This document shows positions 1 through 6,631 of a stretch of DNA of 64,000 bases, piece after piece. Source of the stretch: a virus; IMG/VR virus record IMGVR_UViG_3300020213_000029, positions 1 to 64,000 of that record; one strand, written 5' to 3'. A program made the position numbers and the translations under genes. Each line of letters begins with the position of its first letter. Position 1 is the first letter of the stretch. Under the pieces are notes generated by a model that did not search any database, was not told the origin of the DNA, and saw nothing but the letters and a program-made list of their open reading frames with translations.

Positions 1-1
1 C

Positions 2-139
2 TCATACGTGATGGGGCCTGAAAAGATGGGTAAAAAACTTCTTTACAAGTTTTTGCGTCGTTTTGGTCCGTTTTACTCTCTTTTCTTCGGTTTTTCTGCG
101 TTTAAAAAGTACTGTAAAAGTGCCGAAAAAAAGGCGTGA
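2..139 (+). CDS. C-terminal part of an unknown basic protein (cut by window start)
   Basis: An open frame enters from the left edge and stops at 137-139. The visible 45 residues are rich in Lys, Arg and Phe and end in KSAEKKA. I do not recognise a family. Its TGA overlaps the GTG of the next frame (GTGA), which suggests translational coupling with the methyltransferase stub. Confidence 0.45.
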   Translation, partial: SYVMGPEKMGKKLLYKFLRRFGPFYSLFFGFSAFKKYCKSAEKKA

Positions 140-300
140 AAGTCTTTGATTTGTTTTGCGGTGCTGGCGGCAGCTCTGAAGGAATGCGAGAGTTCGACCC
201 AATTGGTTTTGAAATCGACGATTTACTCGAACTACTCATATTATTCTGTCACCGCCAAAGTCGATGGAGCAGATGGGCGAGTACTCGTCGTAGTATGTAG
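136..300 (+). pseudogene. N-terminal stub of a DNA cytosine-5 methyltransferase
   Basis: From GTG 136 the protein reads VKVFDLFCGAGGSSEGM and then GFEID. This is motif I (FxGxG, SAM binding) and the acidic residue of motif II of C5-cytosine methyltransferases. The frame then loses all similarity and stops at TAG 298-300 after 54 residues. The PC catalytic loop and target-recognition region are missing, so it cannot be an active enzyme as it stands. The break lies near 260-300, where the sequence turns into unrelated DNA. I infer a gene truncated by a deletion or insertion. Confidence 0.6.
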
Positions 301-372
301 ATGTGTCGTTGATGTGATGGGCGTCGTGACCGGGACCACAAACGTCGTCGTAGTCGCCGCTCTACGTTCAAC

Positions 373-540
373 ATGGTCTTCGTTATCCAGAACACCCAGA
401 ATCGGGACTCTGCAGCGATCCATACGAAGCTTGATGCGCTCATCCATGCCATGCCCGACGCCAGTGATGAACTGACTCACATCGAAGAAGAAGACGCCGA
501 CACTATCCACGAGGCCCATCAGCACATCGGAGGAAAGTAA
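373..540 (+). pseudogene. C-terminal fragment resembling low-affinity iron permease
   Basis: From ATG 373 the 55-residue frame begins MVFVIQNTQNRDSAAIHTKL and goes on LDALIHAMPDASDEL. From memory this matches the end of the bacterial low-affinity iron permease family (last membrane segment, then QNTQNRD and LDELIRA). No upstream membrane segments are present in this frame, which has a TGA at 310-312, and no ribosome site precedes the ATG. I read it as a remnant of a bacterial gene. Translation from 373 as a small phage protein is possible but unsupported. Confidence 0.5.
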
Positions 541-541
541 A

Positions 542-670
542 GTGCCCGAAAATCCTAAAGAAGAAGTCCCCGAAGAAGTCCCTCCGGTCATAGAGCCGGA
601 TCCGGCTCATAAGGATGCCCCGGACGGGATTCAGCATCACGAAAATGAGCCTCAGCACGACGGGGGCTAA
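542..670 (+). CDS. small acidic proline-rich protein
   Basis: A 42-residue protein from GTG 542, starting MPENPKEEVPEEVPP and ending HHENEPQHDGG. A strong Shine-Dalgarno (GGAGGAAAG, 529-537) lies about 4-7 bases upstream and overlaps the end of the permease fragment, which supports this start. Low complexity, with no domain recognised. Function unknown. Confidence 0.45.
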   Translation: MPENPKEEVPEEVPPVIEPDPAHKDAPDGIQHHENEPQHDGG

Positions 671-872
671 TCACCTTTGGGCATACCAAGGCGCTGATCG
701 AGTGGATGCGGCGGGACCCATCACGCTGGCAGGTTTCCGCGCTGGAAAGTTCCCCGCGTCCACGGCGGATATGGTTGAGATCAATGCGGAGTTTGTTCTC
801 CCGGAGTAGCGTTTCCGCCTTGAAGTCAGCCAAAGTCGGGCAAGTACCTGAACCCGGCCGATGGCGTATCAC
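588..872 (-). CDS. possible small protein downstream of the protease
   Basis: The ATG at 872 overlaps the stop of the serine protease as ATGA, an arrangement used by many real genes here. The 94-residue product is basic (ETLLRENKLRIDLNHIRRG) and matches nothing I know. It overlaps the opposite-strand 542-670 gene by 83 bases, so at most one of them may matter. Kept only because of the ATGA junction. Confidence 0.25.
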   Translation of the reverse strand: MIRHRPGSGTCPTLADFKAETLLRENKLRIDLNHIRRGRGELSSAETCQRDGSRRIHSISALVCPKVISPRRAEAHFRDAESRPGHPYEPDPAL

Positions 873-1852
873 GCAGGACCCGGACCGGGTCGGCCAGTCA
901 GCGCCGAGTGTGGTTCGGTGTCAGCGTCACCCGTCGTCACAGCGATGCTCTCGATGCCGTTTTCGGCCGTGCTCTCGGTCTGCTCACGCTGCTCATCGTG
1001 CTGTCGGCGCATCTTCACCAAGTCATCCCATGCGAGCATCTCTCGGATGCGGTCTAGGGGCAGAACGATACCAAGCCCTGCCTCGTCGCCGAACGCCACA
1101 AGCATCCCCATCAGTTGGTGGAAGTGGTAGGTGCTCCCCAGCTTGAAGGCGGCCGCTTGGTCAGCAGCCTCCGGCGGCAACACGCCCTGCAACATGCCTG
1201 GGTGGGCCGTGTGAGCGAAGCACGGCGACCCGCTGAACCCGGCACGAGAACGACAGTCGATGAGATGCGCTTCCTTGGCCCGACTCTTGCCGTTGTCCCA
1301 ATCAATCGCGACGTTCGTCGCGCCGAGGTTCGCTACTCGCACCATCGGCTGCCCTCGATCGCGCATCGAGCGCACGGGATCGAGAAGTCCGACGTACAAG
1401 ACCTCCGAACCCAGGAGGATGTTGGAGCCGGAGCCGACCACCGTTCCCCCGTAAAACGGAAACCCTTGCCATACGGTCGGATCGGTGCTCGGCACCCATG
1501 CGGCAATGGCCACGTCCTCGTCGTCCTCGCGGTACCACCATGAGGGTCGGTAGCCCTTGACGAGCAGTCCGTCAGCGTTGGGCATCCAGACCTCGGCCGG
1601 GTCCTTTTCGAGCTGAACCGAGTCCGGCGGGACGCAGTGACGAGCCGTGACCAAGTAGCCGTGATCCCAAGACTCGTCACCGGGCCGCATCTCGCTTTGG
1701 ACGCGGATCAGGAAGCAGGTGCCGACCGGGCGCCCTGCGTGCACGACGAACCCGACGCAACGAGTCATCTCTCTCGTCATCGCCATATCCCGGTAAGAGT
1801 ACCTGTTTTGGCCCCGCAGTGCGTTTGTCAAGTCCATCATCACCGAGTACAT
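869..1852 (-). CDS. trypsin-like serine protease
   Basis: The 327-residue protein carries the chymotrypsin-fold triad. His is in YLVTARHCV (about residue 72), Asp in DEDVAIAAWV (about 113), and Ser in RAGFSGSPC (about 207, GxSG). No signal peptide or membrane segment is evident, so it may act inside the cell, but the target is unknown. The conserved part seems to begin near residue 23 (MAMTREMTRCVGFVV), so the true start may lie downstream of ATG 1852. The gene is visibly GC-richer than the phage DNA to its right (change near 1850-1860), consistent with recent acquisition. Confidence 0.75.
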   Translation of the reverse strand: MYSVMMDLTNALRGQNRYSYRDMAMTREMTRCVGFVVHAGRPVGTCFLIRVQSEMRPGDESWDHGYLVTARHCVPPDSVQLEKDPAEVWMPNADGLLVKGYRPSWWYREDDEDVAIAAWVPSTDPTVWQGFPFYGGTVVGSGSNILLGSEVLYVGLLDPVRSMRDRGQPMVRVANLGATNVAIDWDNGKSRAKEAHLIDCRSRAGFSGSPCFAHTAHPGMLQGVLPPEAADQAAAFKLGSTYHFHQLMGMLVAFGDEAGLGIVLPLDRIREMLAWDDLVKMRRQHDEQREQTESTAENGIESIAVTTGDADTEPHSALTGRPGPGPA

Positions 1853-1910
1853 TAATAAGTTTATTCCGTACCAGCTTTGGTATAGAATTCTCCGAAGTGA
1901 GTGTCTTCAT
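1677..1910 (-). pseudogene. phage ORF apparently truncated by the protease block
   Basis: ATG 1910 overlaps the stop of the 1907-2182 gene as ATGA. The first about 27 residues (MKTLTSENSIPKLVRNKL) look like ordinary protein. The rest becomes an Arg/Pro-rich reading of the protease gene in another frame. The change coincides with the rise in GC near 1850. I infer that the original gene was cut there. Confidence 0.35.
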
Positions 1911-2182
1911 ACCATGAACCCAGAATCGGGATTCTGCAAGGATGACTTCGAGAGGCGGGTCAACTCGTGGCGAAGACTTGTCTCGTCGCGGTCTCCACGC
2001 GCGTATTCACTGAGCAGCAGTCGGACCTCGCCCGTGAGGTCGTCGAAGAGGGGTGCTGCGGCCATCGCGTTCTGACTCTCCTGAGCGAACCAATCCACGA
2101 ATTCTGCGATCGGGAGATCGTAAAGGAGATAGTCAAAGATCCGCTTGCGTACTCGCCGCTCGTATTCCATCGAGTTACTCAC
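1907..2182 (-). CDS. small hypothetical protein
   Basis: A 91-residue charged protein (MSNSMEYERRVRKRIFDYLL at the start, ending PDSGFMV). It looks helical and has no motif I recognise. It is the last intact phage-like gene of the leftward run before the GC-rich block, and its stop overlaps the next ATG as ATGA. Confidence 0.6.
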   Translation of the reverse strand: MSNSMEYERRVRKRIFDYLLYDLPIAEFVDWFAQESQNAMAAAPLFDDLTGEVRLLLSEYARGDRDETSLRHELTRLSKSSLQNPDSGFMV

Positions 2183-2195
2183 CGCTGTACTTTTT

Positions 2196-2291
2196 TCATG
2201 CTACTACCCAGTTCTTTGGGGTATATACAGCCGGGATGCTATTACAACCCAGAACGCCTCGAAGTTGGTTCGTCTCATTAAAGTGAGTTTA
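2196..2291 (-). pseudogene. remnant of the C-terminal PxNW small-protein family
   Basis: Read leftward from a TAA at 2291-2289 the frame ends VYTPKNWVVA-stop, clearly the family tail with Ala as last residue. No ATG, GTG or TTG lies in the frame. It sits just left of a 12-bp palindrome. The gene before it (2386-2577) is followed by an ATGA-linked frame of only 11 codons. I read this as a decayed member. Confidence 0.5.
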
Positions 2292-2306
2292 TACCTCACT
2301 TTAATG
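2276..2306. repeat. perfect 12-bp inverted repeat with 7-base spacer
   Basis: CATTAAAGTGAG, then TTTATAC, then CTCACTTTAATG. The arms are perfectly complementary and AT-rich, with no U-tract on either strand. An operator or mRNA-stability hairpin is more likely than a terminator. It lies between the decayed and intact members of the leftward small-gene array. Confidence 0.6.
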
Positions 2307-2385
2307 AAAGGAGATGACAGATTGCGCCCCGTCACCGCGAGTCTCGGTCGAAATCAGCCATCAAGAACAATTCGGTAGCAATTCA

Positions 2386-2577
2386 TCATACCATTACCCA
2401 GCTGTGAGGGAGTCTGAGACTACCACGAGCGTGCGTGTTTGGACATTTCTCCACGATCCCCAAATCGCCGCTATACGACTCAAACAGTTCGTACACTGTC
2501 AGACCGTAGAATTCTTCAATATAGGTCCCGTCCGGTCGTCCGATGTAACGTGTGGTTCCGACTACTATTGGTCGCAT
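2386..2577 (-). CDS. PxNW-tail small protein (63 aa)
   Basis: It starts at ATG 2577, just after the upstream gene's TAA (2579-2581), reads MRPIVVGTTRYIGRPDGTYI and ends LRLPHSWVMV. The last residues fit the window-wide tail [L/C]-P-x-[N/S]-W-x-x-V. The body is predicted mixed beta, with one CPNTH. Function unknown. A TTG nine bases upstream is an alternative start but would overlap the previous gene. Confidence 0.6.
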   Translation of the reverse strand: MRPIVVGTTRYIGRPDGTYIEEFYGLTVYELFESYSGDLGIVEKCPNTHARGSLRLPHSWVMV

Positions 2578-2578
2578 T

Positions 2579-2788
2579 TTAGACAATTATCCAGTTCATT
2601 GGGATGTACTCCCCCTCAGACATTGTAGCATTATGCTGCTTCTGCCGCACTGCAGTTGGAGACATACAGTAGTAATCGTAGGAGTGGCAAAGGTCGCAGT
2701 ATATATTCTCGTGGATCTCAAGTTTGATCCCAAGTTTGATCCCAAGTTCGAAGTATGGAGTACTCGCACTTTGTACCGTAGAATTCAT
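2579..2788 (-). CDS. PxNW-tail small protein (69 aa)
   Basis: ATG 2788 overlaps the upstream stop as ATGA. The product starts MNSTVQSASTPYFELGIKLG and ends EGEYIPMNWIIV, the canonical family tail. An internal in-register DNA repeat (near 2719-2742) encodes GIKLGIKLE. It contains a CDLC pair. Function unknown. Confidence 0.6.
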   Translation of the reverse strand: MNSTVQSASTPYFELGIKLGIKLEIHENIYCDLCHSYDYYCMSPTAVRQKQHNATMSEGEYIPMNWIIV

Positions 2789-2976
2789 AGCTGAACGCAG
2801 TACCAGCTCTTCGGCAGCCAACTCGCTTCGATCGTGAATTCACTTTGGGGTAAATTCCCGGGATTCGACTCCAGTTCGATGACTGCCCACTCGTCGCCAG
2901 GCCACGAGTTCAGAGTAAAGGAACGAGATCCGATGTAGACCTGTCCCTGCTGGAAGTAGGCATAGGAGTAGTGCAC
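2785..2976 (-). CDS. PxNW-like small protein, extended tail (63 aa)
   Basis: First gene of the leftward array. The likely start is GTG 2976 (VHYSYAYFQQGQVYIGSRSF). The end reads EASWLPKSWYCVQL, so the LPxSW core is kept but two residues follow the usual last Val. Longer starts reach into the divergent promoter of the 3085 gene and are less likely. The body is rich in aromatic residues and probably beta. Its stop overlaps the next ATG (ATGA). Confidence 0.5.
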   Translation of the reverse strand: MHYSYAYFQQGQVYIGSRSFTLNSWPGDEWAVIELESNPGNLPQSEFTIEASWLPKSWYCVQL

Positions 2977-3014
2977 AGGACCGACTCTAGCATGCCCCCC
3001 AAAAAACTGCAAGC

Positions 3015-3043
3015 TTGACGGCCGAAGTCTTGTATGGTAGGAT
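3015..3043 (+). promoter_or_regulatory. sigma-70-type promoter of the ATPase gene
   Basis: TTGACG (3015-3020), 17-base spacer, TAGGAT (3038-3043). A start of transcription near 3050 gives a leader of about 35 bases before ATG 3085, which has an AGAAGGG ribosome site. Confidence 0.6.
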
Positions 3044-3084
3044 GAAATCCTATGACTACACACGATTCAGAAGGGTTTTAATTC

Positions 3085-4155
3085 ATGGGTGTCTTCTACA
3101 GCCCCCACTACTATCAGGTGCACCGAGCCCCTCGACCGTCCCCGGTCCGATACGGCCCCGACTTCGCTCTCCTTTCCGATATCCCTACGACCCGAGCTGT
3201 CGAAAGCCGCTGGAACGGACGCCTCCCCATCGGCGACGTCACACTAATGGTCGGCGACGGCGGGGTCGGCAAAAGCGTGCTGGCCTGCGAGATTGCCGCA
3301 AAAATAACGACGGGGATATCGCTGCCGGAAGAGACAGTCAGCTCCCCGCCCGCCCGAGCGTGTGTCATTACCCTGGAAGATTCCCTCGCCATCTGGGACG
3401 CCCGTTTCGGCGCCGCTGACGGCAACAAAAACCTGTTAGTCGTAAAAACCGAAGCGACCTCGTTTAGGGTGAGCCAGCTCGACACCCTGGAAGGAAAGTA
3501 CGGGCTCATCATCATCGACCCGGCCATTTCTCTGTGTGTCGCCGAACAGATTAGCCCGAGCAACCCCGAAAAAGTACGGGGCCTGTTCGACAACCTGAAA
3601 CGGATCGCCCGCAAACTCGACGCCCCCATCCTGGTTATCCATCACCCCAACAGCCGAGGCAACCCCCTCGGCGGACCAGCGTGGCGTGCCGCTGTACGAT
3701 CACAGCTCATCTTGGGTGAACAGCTCGACGGCACCCTCGGCCTGTTCCACGACAAACACAACTATTCCGAAAAACAACTACCGGCACAGTTCAAAAAATT
3801 TACCCGAAATAACGGCTCGTTTGGTTTGCAGTATCTGGGTGAGAATCAGGATCTGCAGCAATATGTGAAGCCGAGGCCGAAGGCGGGCGCCGATGACGGC
3901 TCCCTGAAGATCGTTGCCCACGCCCAGTGGGCCGTGGAGACGCTCAAAGAATATCGAGGCCTGATTGCCCGTAGTATGCTCGACGAGCTGTGGGCGGGGT
4001 ACAGTGGGGGCCTGAGCACTCGTACGTTGAGCATGGTGTTGGAGCGGGCCGAGAAGAAGGGGGCGATCGAGCGCCGCCTTAACGGCCGTGAGATCGTGCT
4101 GAAGGCGCTGGCCGAGTTGGACTCAATCCCCGATACGATCCCCGACGATCTGTAA
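3085..4155 (+). CDS. RepA-like AAA ATPase (RecA fold)
   Basis: The 356-residue protein has Walker A GDGGVGKS (about residues 57-64) preceded by LPIGDVTLMV. The Walker B strand is YGLIIIDPA. LVIHHPNSRGNPLGGPAWRA resembles the H-motif and sensor region of RepA/AAA_25 ATPases such as plasmid RepA helicase. The C-terminal 80 residues (SMLDELWAGYSGGLSTRTLS) look like a winged helix. I infer a role in phage replication, as helicase or helicase loader. It is transcribed rightward from its own promoter and is followed by a long hairpin. Confidence 0.7.
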   Translation: MGVFYSPHYYQVHRAPRPSPVRYGPDFALLSDIPTTRAVESRWNGRLPIGDVTLMVGDGGVGKSVLACEIAAKITTGISLPEETVSSPPARACVITLEDSLAIWDARFGAADGNKNLLVVKTEATSFRVSQLDTLEGKYGLIIIDPAISLCVAEQISPSNPEKVRGLFDNLKRIARKLDAPILVIHHPNSRGNPLGGPAWRAAVRSQLILGEQLDGTLGLFHDKHNYSEKQLPAQFKKFTRNNGSFGLQYLGENQDLQQYVKPRPKAGADDGSLKIVAHAQWAVETLKEYRGLIARSMLDELWAGYSGGLSTRTLSMVLERAEKKGAIERRLNGREIVLKALAELDSIPDTIPDDL

Positions 4156-4199
4156 GTTGAAGTTGCAATCGCTAGCGAGCACTACTTCAACTTCAACTT
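4154..4199. repeat. 12-bp inverted repeat at the end of the ATPase gene
   Basis: AAGTTGAAGTTG (4154-4165) pairs with CAACTTCAACTT (4188-4199). The loop holds the palindrome GCTAGC. The left arm starts inside the TAA stop codon. No U-run follows, so it may protect or process the mRNA rather than end it. Confidence 0.5.
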
Positions 4200-4237
4200 G
4201 CACGTAGAGTGACGGATCGACCACGGAGAGTGATCTA

Positions 4238-4423
4238 ATGGACCAAGACACCCACGACATGGTTACGGCCTACGCCCGACGCAACGTTACGTCAGACGGC
4301 TGCATCTGCGATGTCGAGATCGAACTGGTCGAAGATGAAGACGAACCGGGCCTGGTCCACGCTTTTTGCAGCCACGACAACTACTGCCCGGTGCTGATGA
4401 AAGCGAACTGGGAAAACAATTGA
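4238..4423 (+). CDS. small cysteine-containing acidic protein
   Basis: 61 residues from ATG 4238 with a GGAGAG site upstream. The pattern CICDVEIELVEDEDEPG, then CSHDNYCPVL, suggests a small metal-binding knuckle (two Cys pairs plus His). No family recognised. It ends just before the promoter of the small-gene operon. Confidence 0.6.
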   Translation: MDQDTHDMVTAYARRNVTSDGCICDVEIELVEDEDEPGLVHAFCSHDNYCPVLMKANWENN

Positions 4424-4448
4424 CGCCTCGACCAAAATAGTGTACTAT
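4420..4448 (+). promoter_or_regulatory. promoter of the rightward PxNW operon, probably leaderless
   Basis: TTGACG (4420-4425), 17-base spacer, TACTAT (4443-4448). The first ATG (4455) lies 7 bases after the -10 box, so transcription would start at or next to the A of the start codon. No ribosome site could be present on such an mRNA. Confidence 0.65.
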
Positions 4449-4454
4449 TGCGGG

Positions 4455-4685
4455 ATGAGACTTTACGCTGATGACGGGAACATGAGGGTCGATCGTGGTG
4501 CTTTTCGGCCGCAACATCACAAATATGACTGTGATGGTATTGGTCAAGATTTCGGCCGCGATGGTTTTTATAAGTTATGGCCCCACAGCGCCCGGGTGTC
4601 CCTCCCATGGATCATCGTAATATGCTGCACTAGCGCGGCCGACATCGCCAGTTCTCAGTGCCCCAAAAATTGGGTGATGGTATGA
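4455..4685 (+). CDS. PxNW-tail small protein 1 (76 aa)
   Basis: First gene of the operon. ATG 4455 is chosen because it sits where the promoter predicts transcription to start. The product begins MRLYADDGNMRVDRG and ends SSQCPKNWVMV. The body is rich in His, Asp and Gly and has a hydrophobic stretch (SLPWIIVICC). Its TGA overlaps the next ATG as ATGA (4682-4685). Function unknown. Confidence 0.6.
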   Translation: MRLYADDGNMRVDRGAFRPQHHKYDCDGIGQDFGRDGFYKLWPHSARVSLPWIIVICCTSAADIASSQCPKNWVMV

Positions 4686-4873
4686 ATATCATCGTAAGTC
4701 CGGCTCGAAGAGTTGGGCGTCGGCCGGACCTGGATTGTATTCACCATGAGCGGGGCATGAACGATCATGACTGGCATCTCTATTCGACGGACCGTGGATC
4801 GCCATCAGTTTGTGTTCAGTATGGGCATGGTCACAACATTTATAAGTGCCCCAACAACTGGGTGGTGGTATGA
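4682..4873 (+). CDS. PxNW-tail small protein 2 (63 aa)
   Basis: MNIIVSPARRVGRRPDLDC at the start and YKCPNNWVVV at the end. ATGA overlaps occur at both ends. The middle has HDWHLYSTDRG and VCVQYGHGHN, compatible with two beta strands. No homologue recognised apart from the shared tail. Confidence 0.6.
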   Translation: MNIIVSPARRVGRRPDLDCIHHERGMNDHDWHLYSTDRGSPSVCVQYGHGHNIYKCPNNWVVV

Positions 4874-5094
4874 GCCGCCGCCGAAAAACATTCGGACACC
4901 ACCAAACCGCGAGAATCGGTAACTTTATATTTGTGTCGTTCGACTATTGGCATACCCGCAAAGACCGATTCACACTGTGTCAAGCTTCAGTGGGGGCCAA
5001 GCATCAATTCACCGTCCGACGTCGGCTTGGCCCGACCAGAGGAAACGTCAACCGTGATTCGTTCATTTGCCCGAATAATTGGATCATAGTATAA
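4870..5094 (+). CDS. PxNW-tail small protein 3 (74 aa)
   Basis: A basic protein starting MSRRRKTFGHHQTARIGNF and ending SFICPNNWIIV. It starts by ATGA overlap with protein 2 and ends TAATG, so its last base is the A of the next ATG. The Arg-rich body (FTVRRRLGPTRG) could bind nucleic acid, but that is only inference. Confidence 0.6.
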   Translation: MSRRRKTFGHHQTARIGNFIFVSFDYWHTRKDRFTLCQASVGAKHQFTVRRRLGPTRGNVNRDSFICPNNWIIV

Positions 5095-5356
5095 TGAAAA
5101 TCGAAATCTTTCGAGAGTCGTGCGGCTGCGTGTTCCTGGGTGACGGGCGAGTGTGGATTCAGTTCCCCCAAAGAAATTCTCCTAATTGCGGGGCTGCCTT
5201 ATTGTTTGATAAAAGTGTCGACTACGTAGAGAGGTTCCCGAATAATTGGATCATAGTATAATGAAAATCGAAATCTTTCGAGAGTCGTGCGGCTGCGTGT
5301 TCCTGGGTGACGGGCGAGCGTGGATTCAGTTCCCCCACAGAAATTCTCCTAATTGC
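5070..5356 (+). repeat. 120-bp direct duplication spanning a tail and the next gene's start
   Basis: 5070-5189 and 5237-5356 are identical but for two bases, with a period of 167. Each unit starts at the PNNWIIV codons of one gene, crosses the TAATG junction and covers the first 32 codons of the next gene. The copied unit is thus tail plus next N-terminus, not one whole gene. Confidence 0.8.
5094..5261 (+). CDS. PxNW-tail small protein 4 (55 aa)
   Basis: MKIEIFRESCGCVFLGDGRV at the start and YVERFPNNWIIV at the end. The first 32 residues are almost the same as in protein 5 (V/A and Q/H differences), while the following residues differ. It starts in a TAATG junction and ends in another. Probable small beta protein, function unknown. 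Confidence 0.6.
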   Translation: MKIEIFRESCGCVFLGDGRVWIQFPQRNSPNCGAALLFDKSVDYVERFPNNWIIV

Positions 5357-5410
5357 TACACAATGGAGAACAACGCCGCCTGGCTCCCCAAGAACTGGGT
5401 CGTGGTATGA
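5261..5410 (+). CDS. PxNW-tail small protein 5 (49 aa)
   Basis: A near-copy of protein 4 for 32 residues, then a different segment (CYTMENNAAW) and the tail LPKNWVVV. This is the shortest member. The stop overlaps an ATG (ATGA, 5407) whose frame stops after 11 codons. A similarly short frame follows the leftward array, so both arrays end the same way. Confidence 0.6.
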   Translation: MKIEIFRESCGCVFLGDGRAWIQFPHRNSPNCYTMENNAAWLPKNWVVV

Positions 5411-5488
5411 TTTTTTACACGCAGCAAATGCTTGATTTATAAGGACAAACGGCTCGATTGTCTCAGGTCCGGCGCCGATATATGAGAT

Positions 5489-6202
5489 ATGGTCGCTTCT
5501 TCTGTCACTTCTGAATTCACACCCATTTTGGTTCCTGCTTCCGGGGTGGATAAGCCGGATCCGACAGCTGCGGTTAACGCTGCCGTCGAACGGGCGGTCA
5601 GCGCCGAACGTGACTACGTCAACGGACAAATCAAAGTCCTTGAAGAACGTTTGCGTGGCATCGATGTCGCTACTCGCTTGCTTAACGAATCCGTCAATCG
5701 AGTGCCGACGGATATACAAAAAGAGACCGCCAACCTCAGCGCCGTTGTGTTAGAAAAATTTGTTAGCATAGCCCTGCAGTTCTCAGAACGGGACACTCGC
5801 AGTGAACGAGAATCTCGTGACAATAAGGTCGCTGTTGACGCTGCGTTCGCTGCTCAGAAGGAGGCCGCTGCCAAACAAGACGAAGCGAATCAAAAAGCCA
5901 TCGACAAGTCCGAAAAGGCCACGGCCGAAACTATTACGAAACTCGGCGAACTGTTCCAGTCGACAACGGATGCGATCAACGGCAAGATCGACGATGTGAA
6001 GGTCAGGATGAATGCCCTGGAAATCTCGATGAACAGTATCATCGCTGCGGGTGGCGCAGCTAGAGACACTCGCAGCGAACACCGTCAAGGGATCTCCTCG
6101 GCCGGGCATATCATCGGCATTATTACTGGCGTGTTCGGCTTGTTGGTCTTGATTATCGGGTTGGTGTTGGCCAGTAGAGGTATTACGACTTCTTCAGGCT
6201 AG
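5489..6202 (+). CDS. coiled-coil protein with C-terminal membrane segment
   Basis: A 237-residue protein. Residues about 30-170 are rich in Ala, Glu, Lys and Gln with heptad-like spacing (AAFAAQKEAAAKQDEANQK). Residues about 205-230 form one hydrophobic membrane segment (IIGIITGVFGLLVLIIGLVL) followed by a short tail. It would be anchored in the membrane by its C-terminus with a long rod facing one side. Similar proteins sit near lysis genes in some phages, so a holin or membrane-remodelling role is possible but unproven. No signal peptide. A palindrome follows directly. Confidence 0.6.
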   Translation: MVASSVTSEFTPILVPASGVDKPDPTAAVNAAVERAVSAERDYVNGQIKVLEERLRGIDVATRLLNESVNRVPTDIQKETANLSAVVLEKFVSIALQFSERDTRSERESRDNKVAVDAAFAAQKEAAAKQDEANQKAIDKSEKATAETITKLGELFQSTTDAINGKIDDVKVRMNALEISMNSIIAAGGAARDTRSEHRQGISSAGHIIGIITGVFGLLVLIIGLVLASRGITTSSG

Positions 6203-6208
6203 TATTGC

Positions 6209-6230
6209 CCACTGTAGTATGCTACAGTGG
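6209..6230. repeat. perfect 9-bp palindrome upstream of a small operon
   Basis: CCACTGTAG, TATG, CTACAGTGG. It lies in the gap before the 6253 gene. Its centre overlaps a possible -10 element, so an operator is plausible. Confidence 0.5.
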
Positions 6231-6252
6231 CATCAACCCAAGGAGTATCAAC

Positions 6253-6417
6253 ATGAAAGAAATGGCTGCTATCACATTGACGGAGCAGGAAGTGGATTGG
6301 CTCAACAGGTATGTCGCCGAGGGTGACGACTTCGAGTTTGATAGTAATCTCGATGAATCCATTCTGCACAAACTGTGGGGCTCCTTGCCTGCCACGGCTG
6401 GTAAGAATGTCCAGTGA
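6253..6417 (+). CDS. small acidic hypothetical protein
   Basis: 54 residues from ATG 6253, chosen for its AAGGAG site 7 bases upstream. It reads MKEMAAITLTEQEVDWLNRY and is helical and acidic. Its 3' end overlaps the next gene by 11 bases. Function unknown. Confidence 0.55.
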   Translation: MKEMAAITLTEQEVDWLNRYVAEGDDFEFDSNLDESILHKLWGSLPATAGKNVQ

Positions 6418-6595
6418 GGCGTTTTCTGCGCCTACGGTACGGACATTTTTTGCGGGCGGCTGGATTTTTATCTTCGACGGATGGGCGTCGTTACAGTTCA
6501 TGCCCGGAAAAAAATTGCTATACGCACCCTATTCAGCCTCGTGGGTAGACAACAAACAGTCGTTGTCGCTCCCCGAAAACTGGATCGCAGTGTGA
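6407..6595 (+). CDS. PxNW-tail small protein 6 (62 aa)
   Basis: ATG 6407 lies inside the end of the preceding gene. The product starts MSSEAFSAPTVRTFFAGGW and ends SLSLPENWIAV, the family tail. The body is rich in aromatics (GGWIFIFDGWASLQF), consistent with beta strands. It stands alone rather than in an array. Confidence 0.6.
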   Translation: MSSEAFSAPTVRTFFAGGWIFIFDGWASLQFMPGKKLLYAPYSASWVDNKQSLSLPENWIAV

Positions 6596-6631
6596 CTTCA
6601 GTCCGGTCCCAATAGAGTCGTAGTCAATAGT

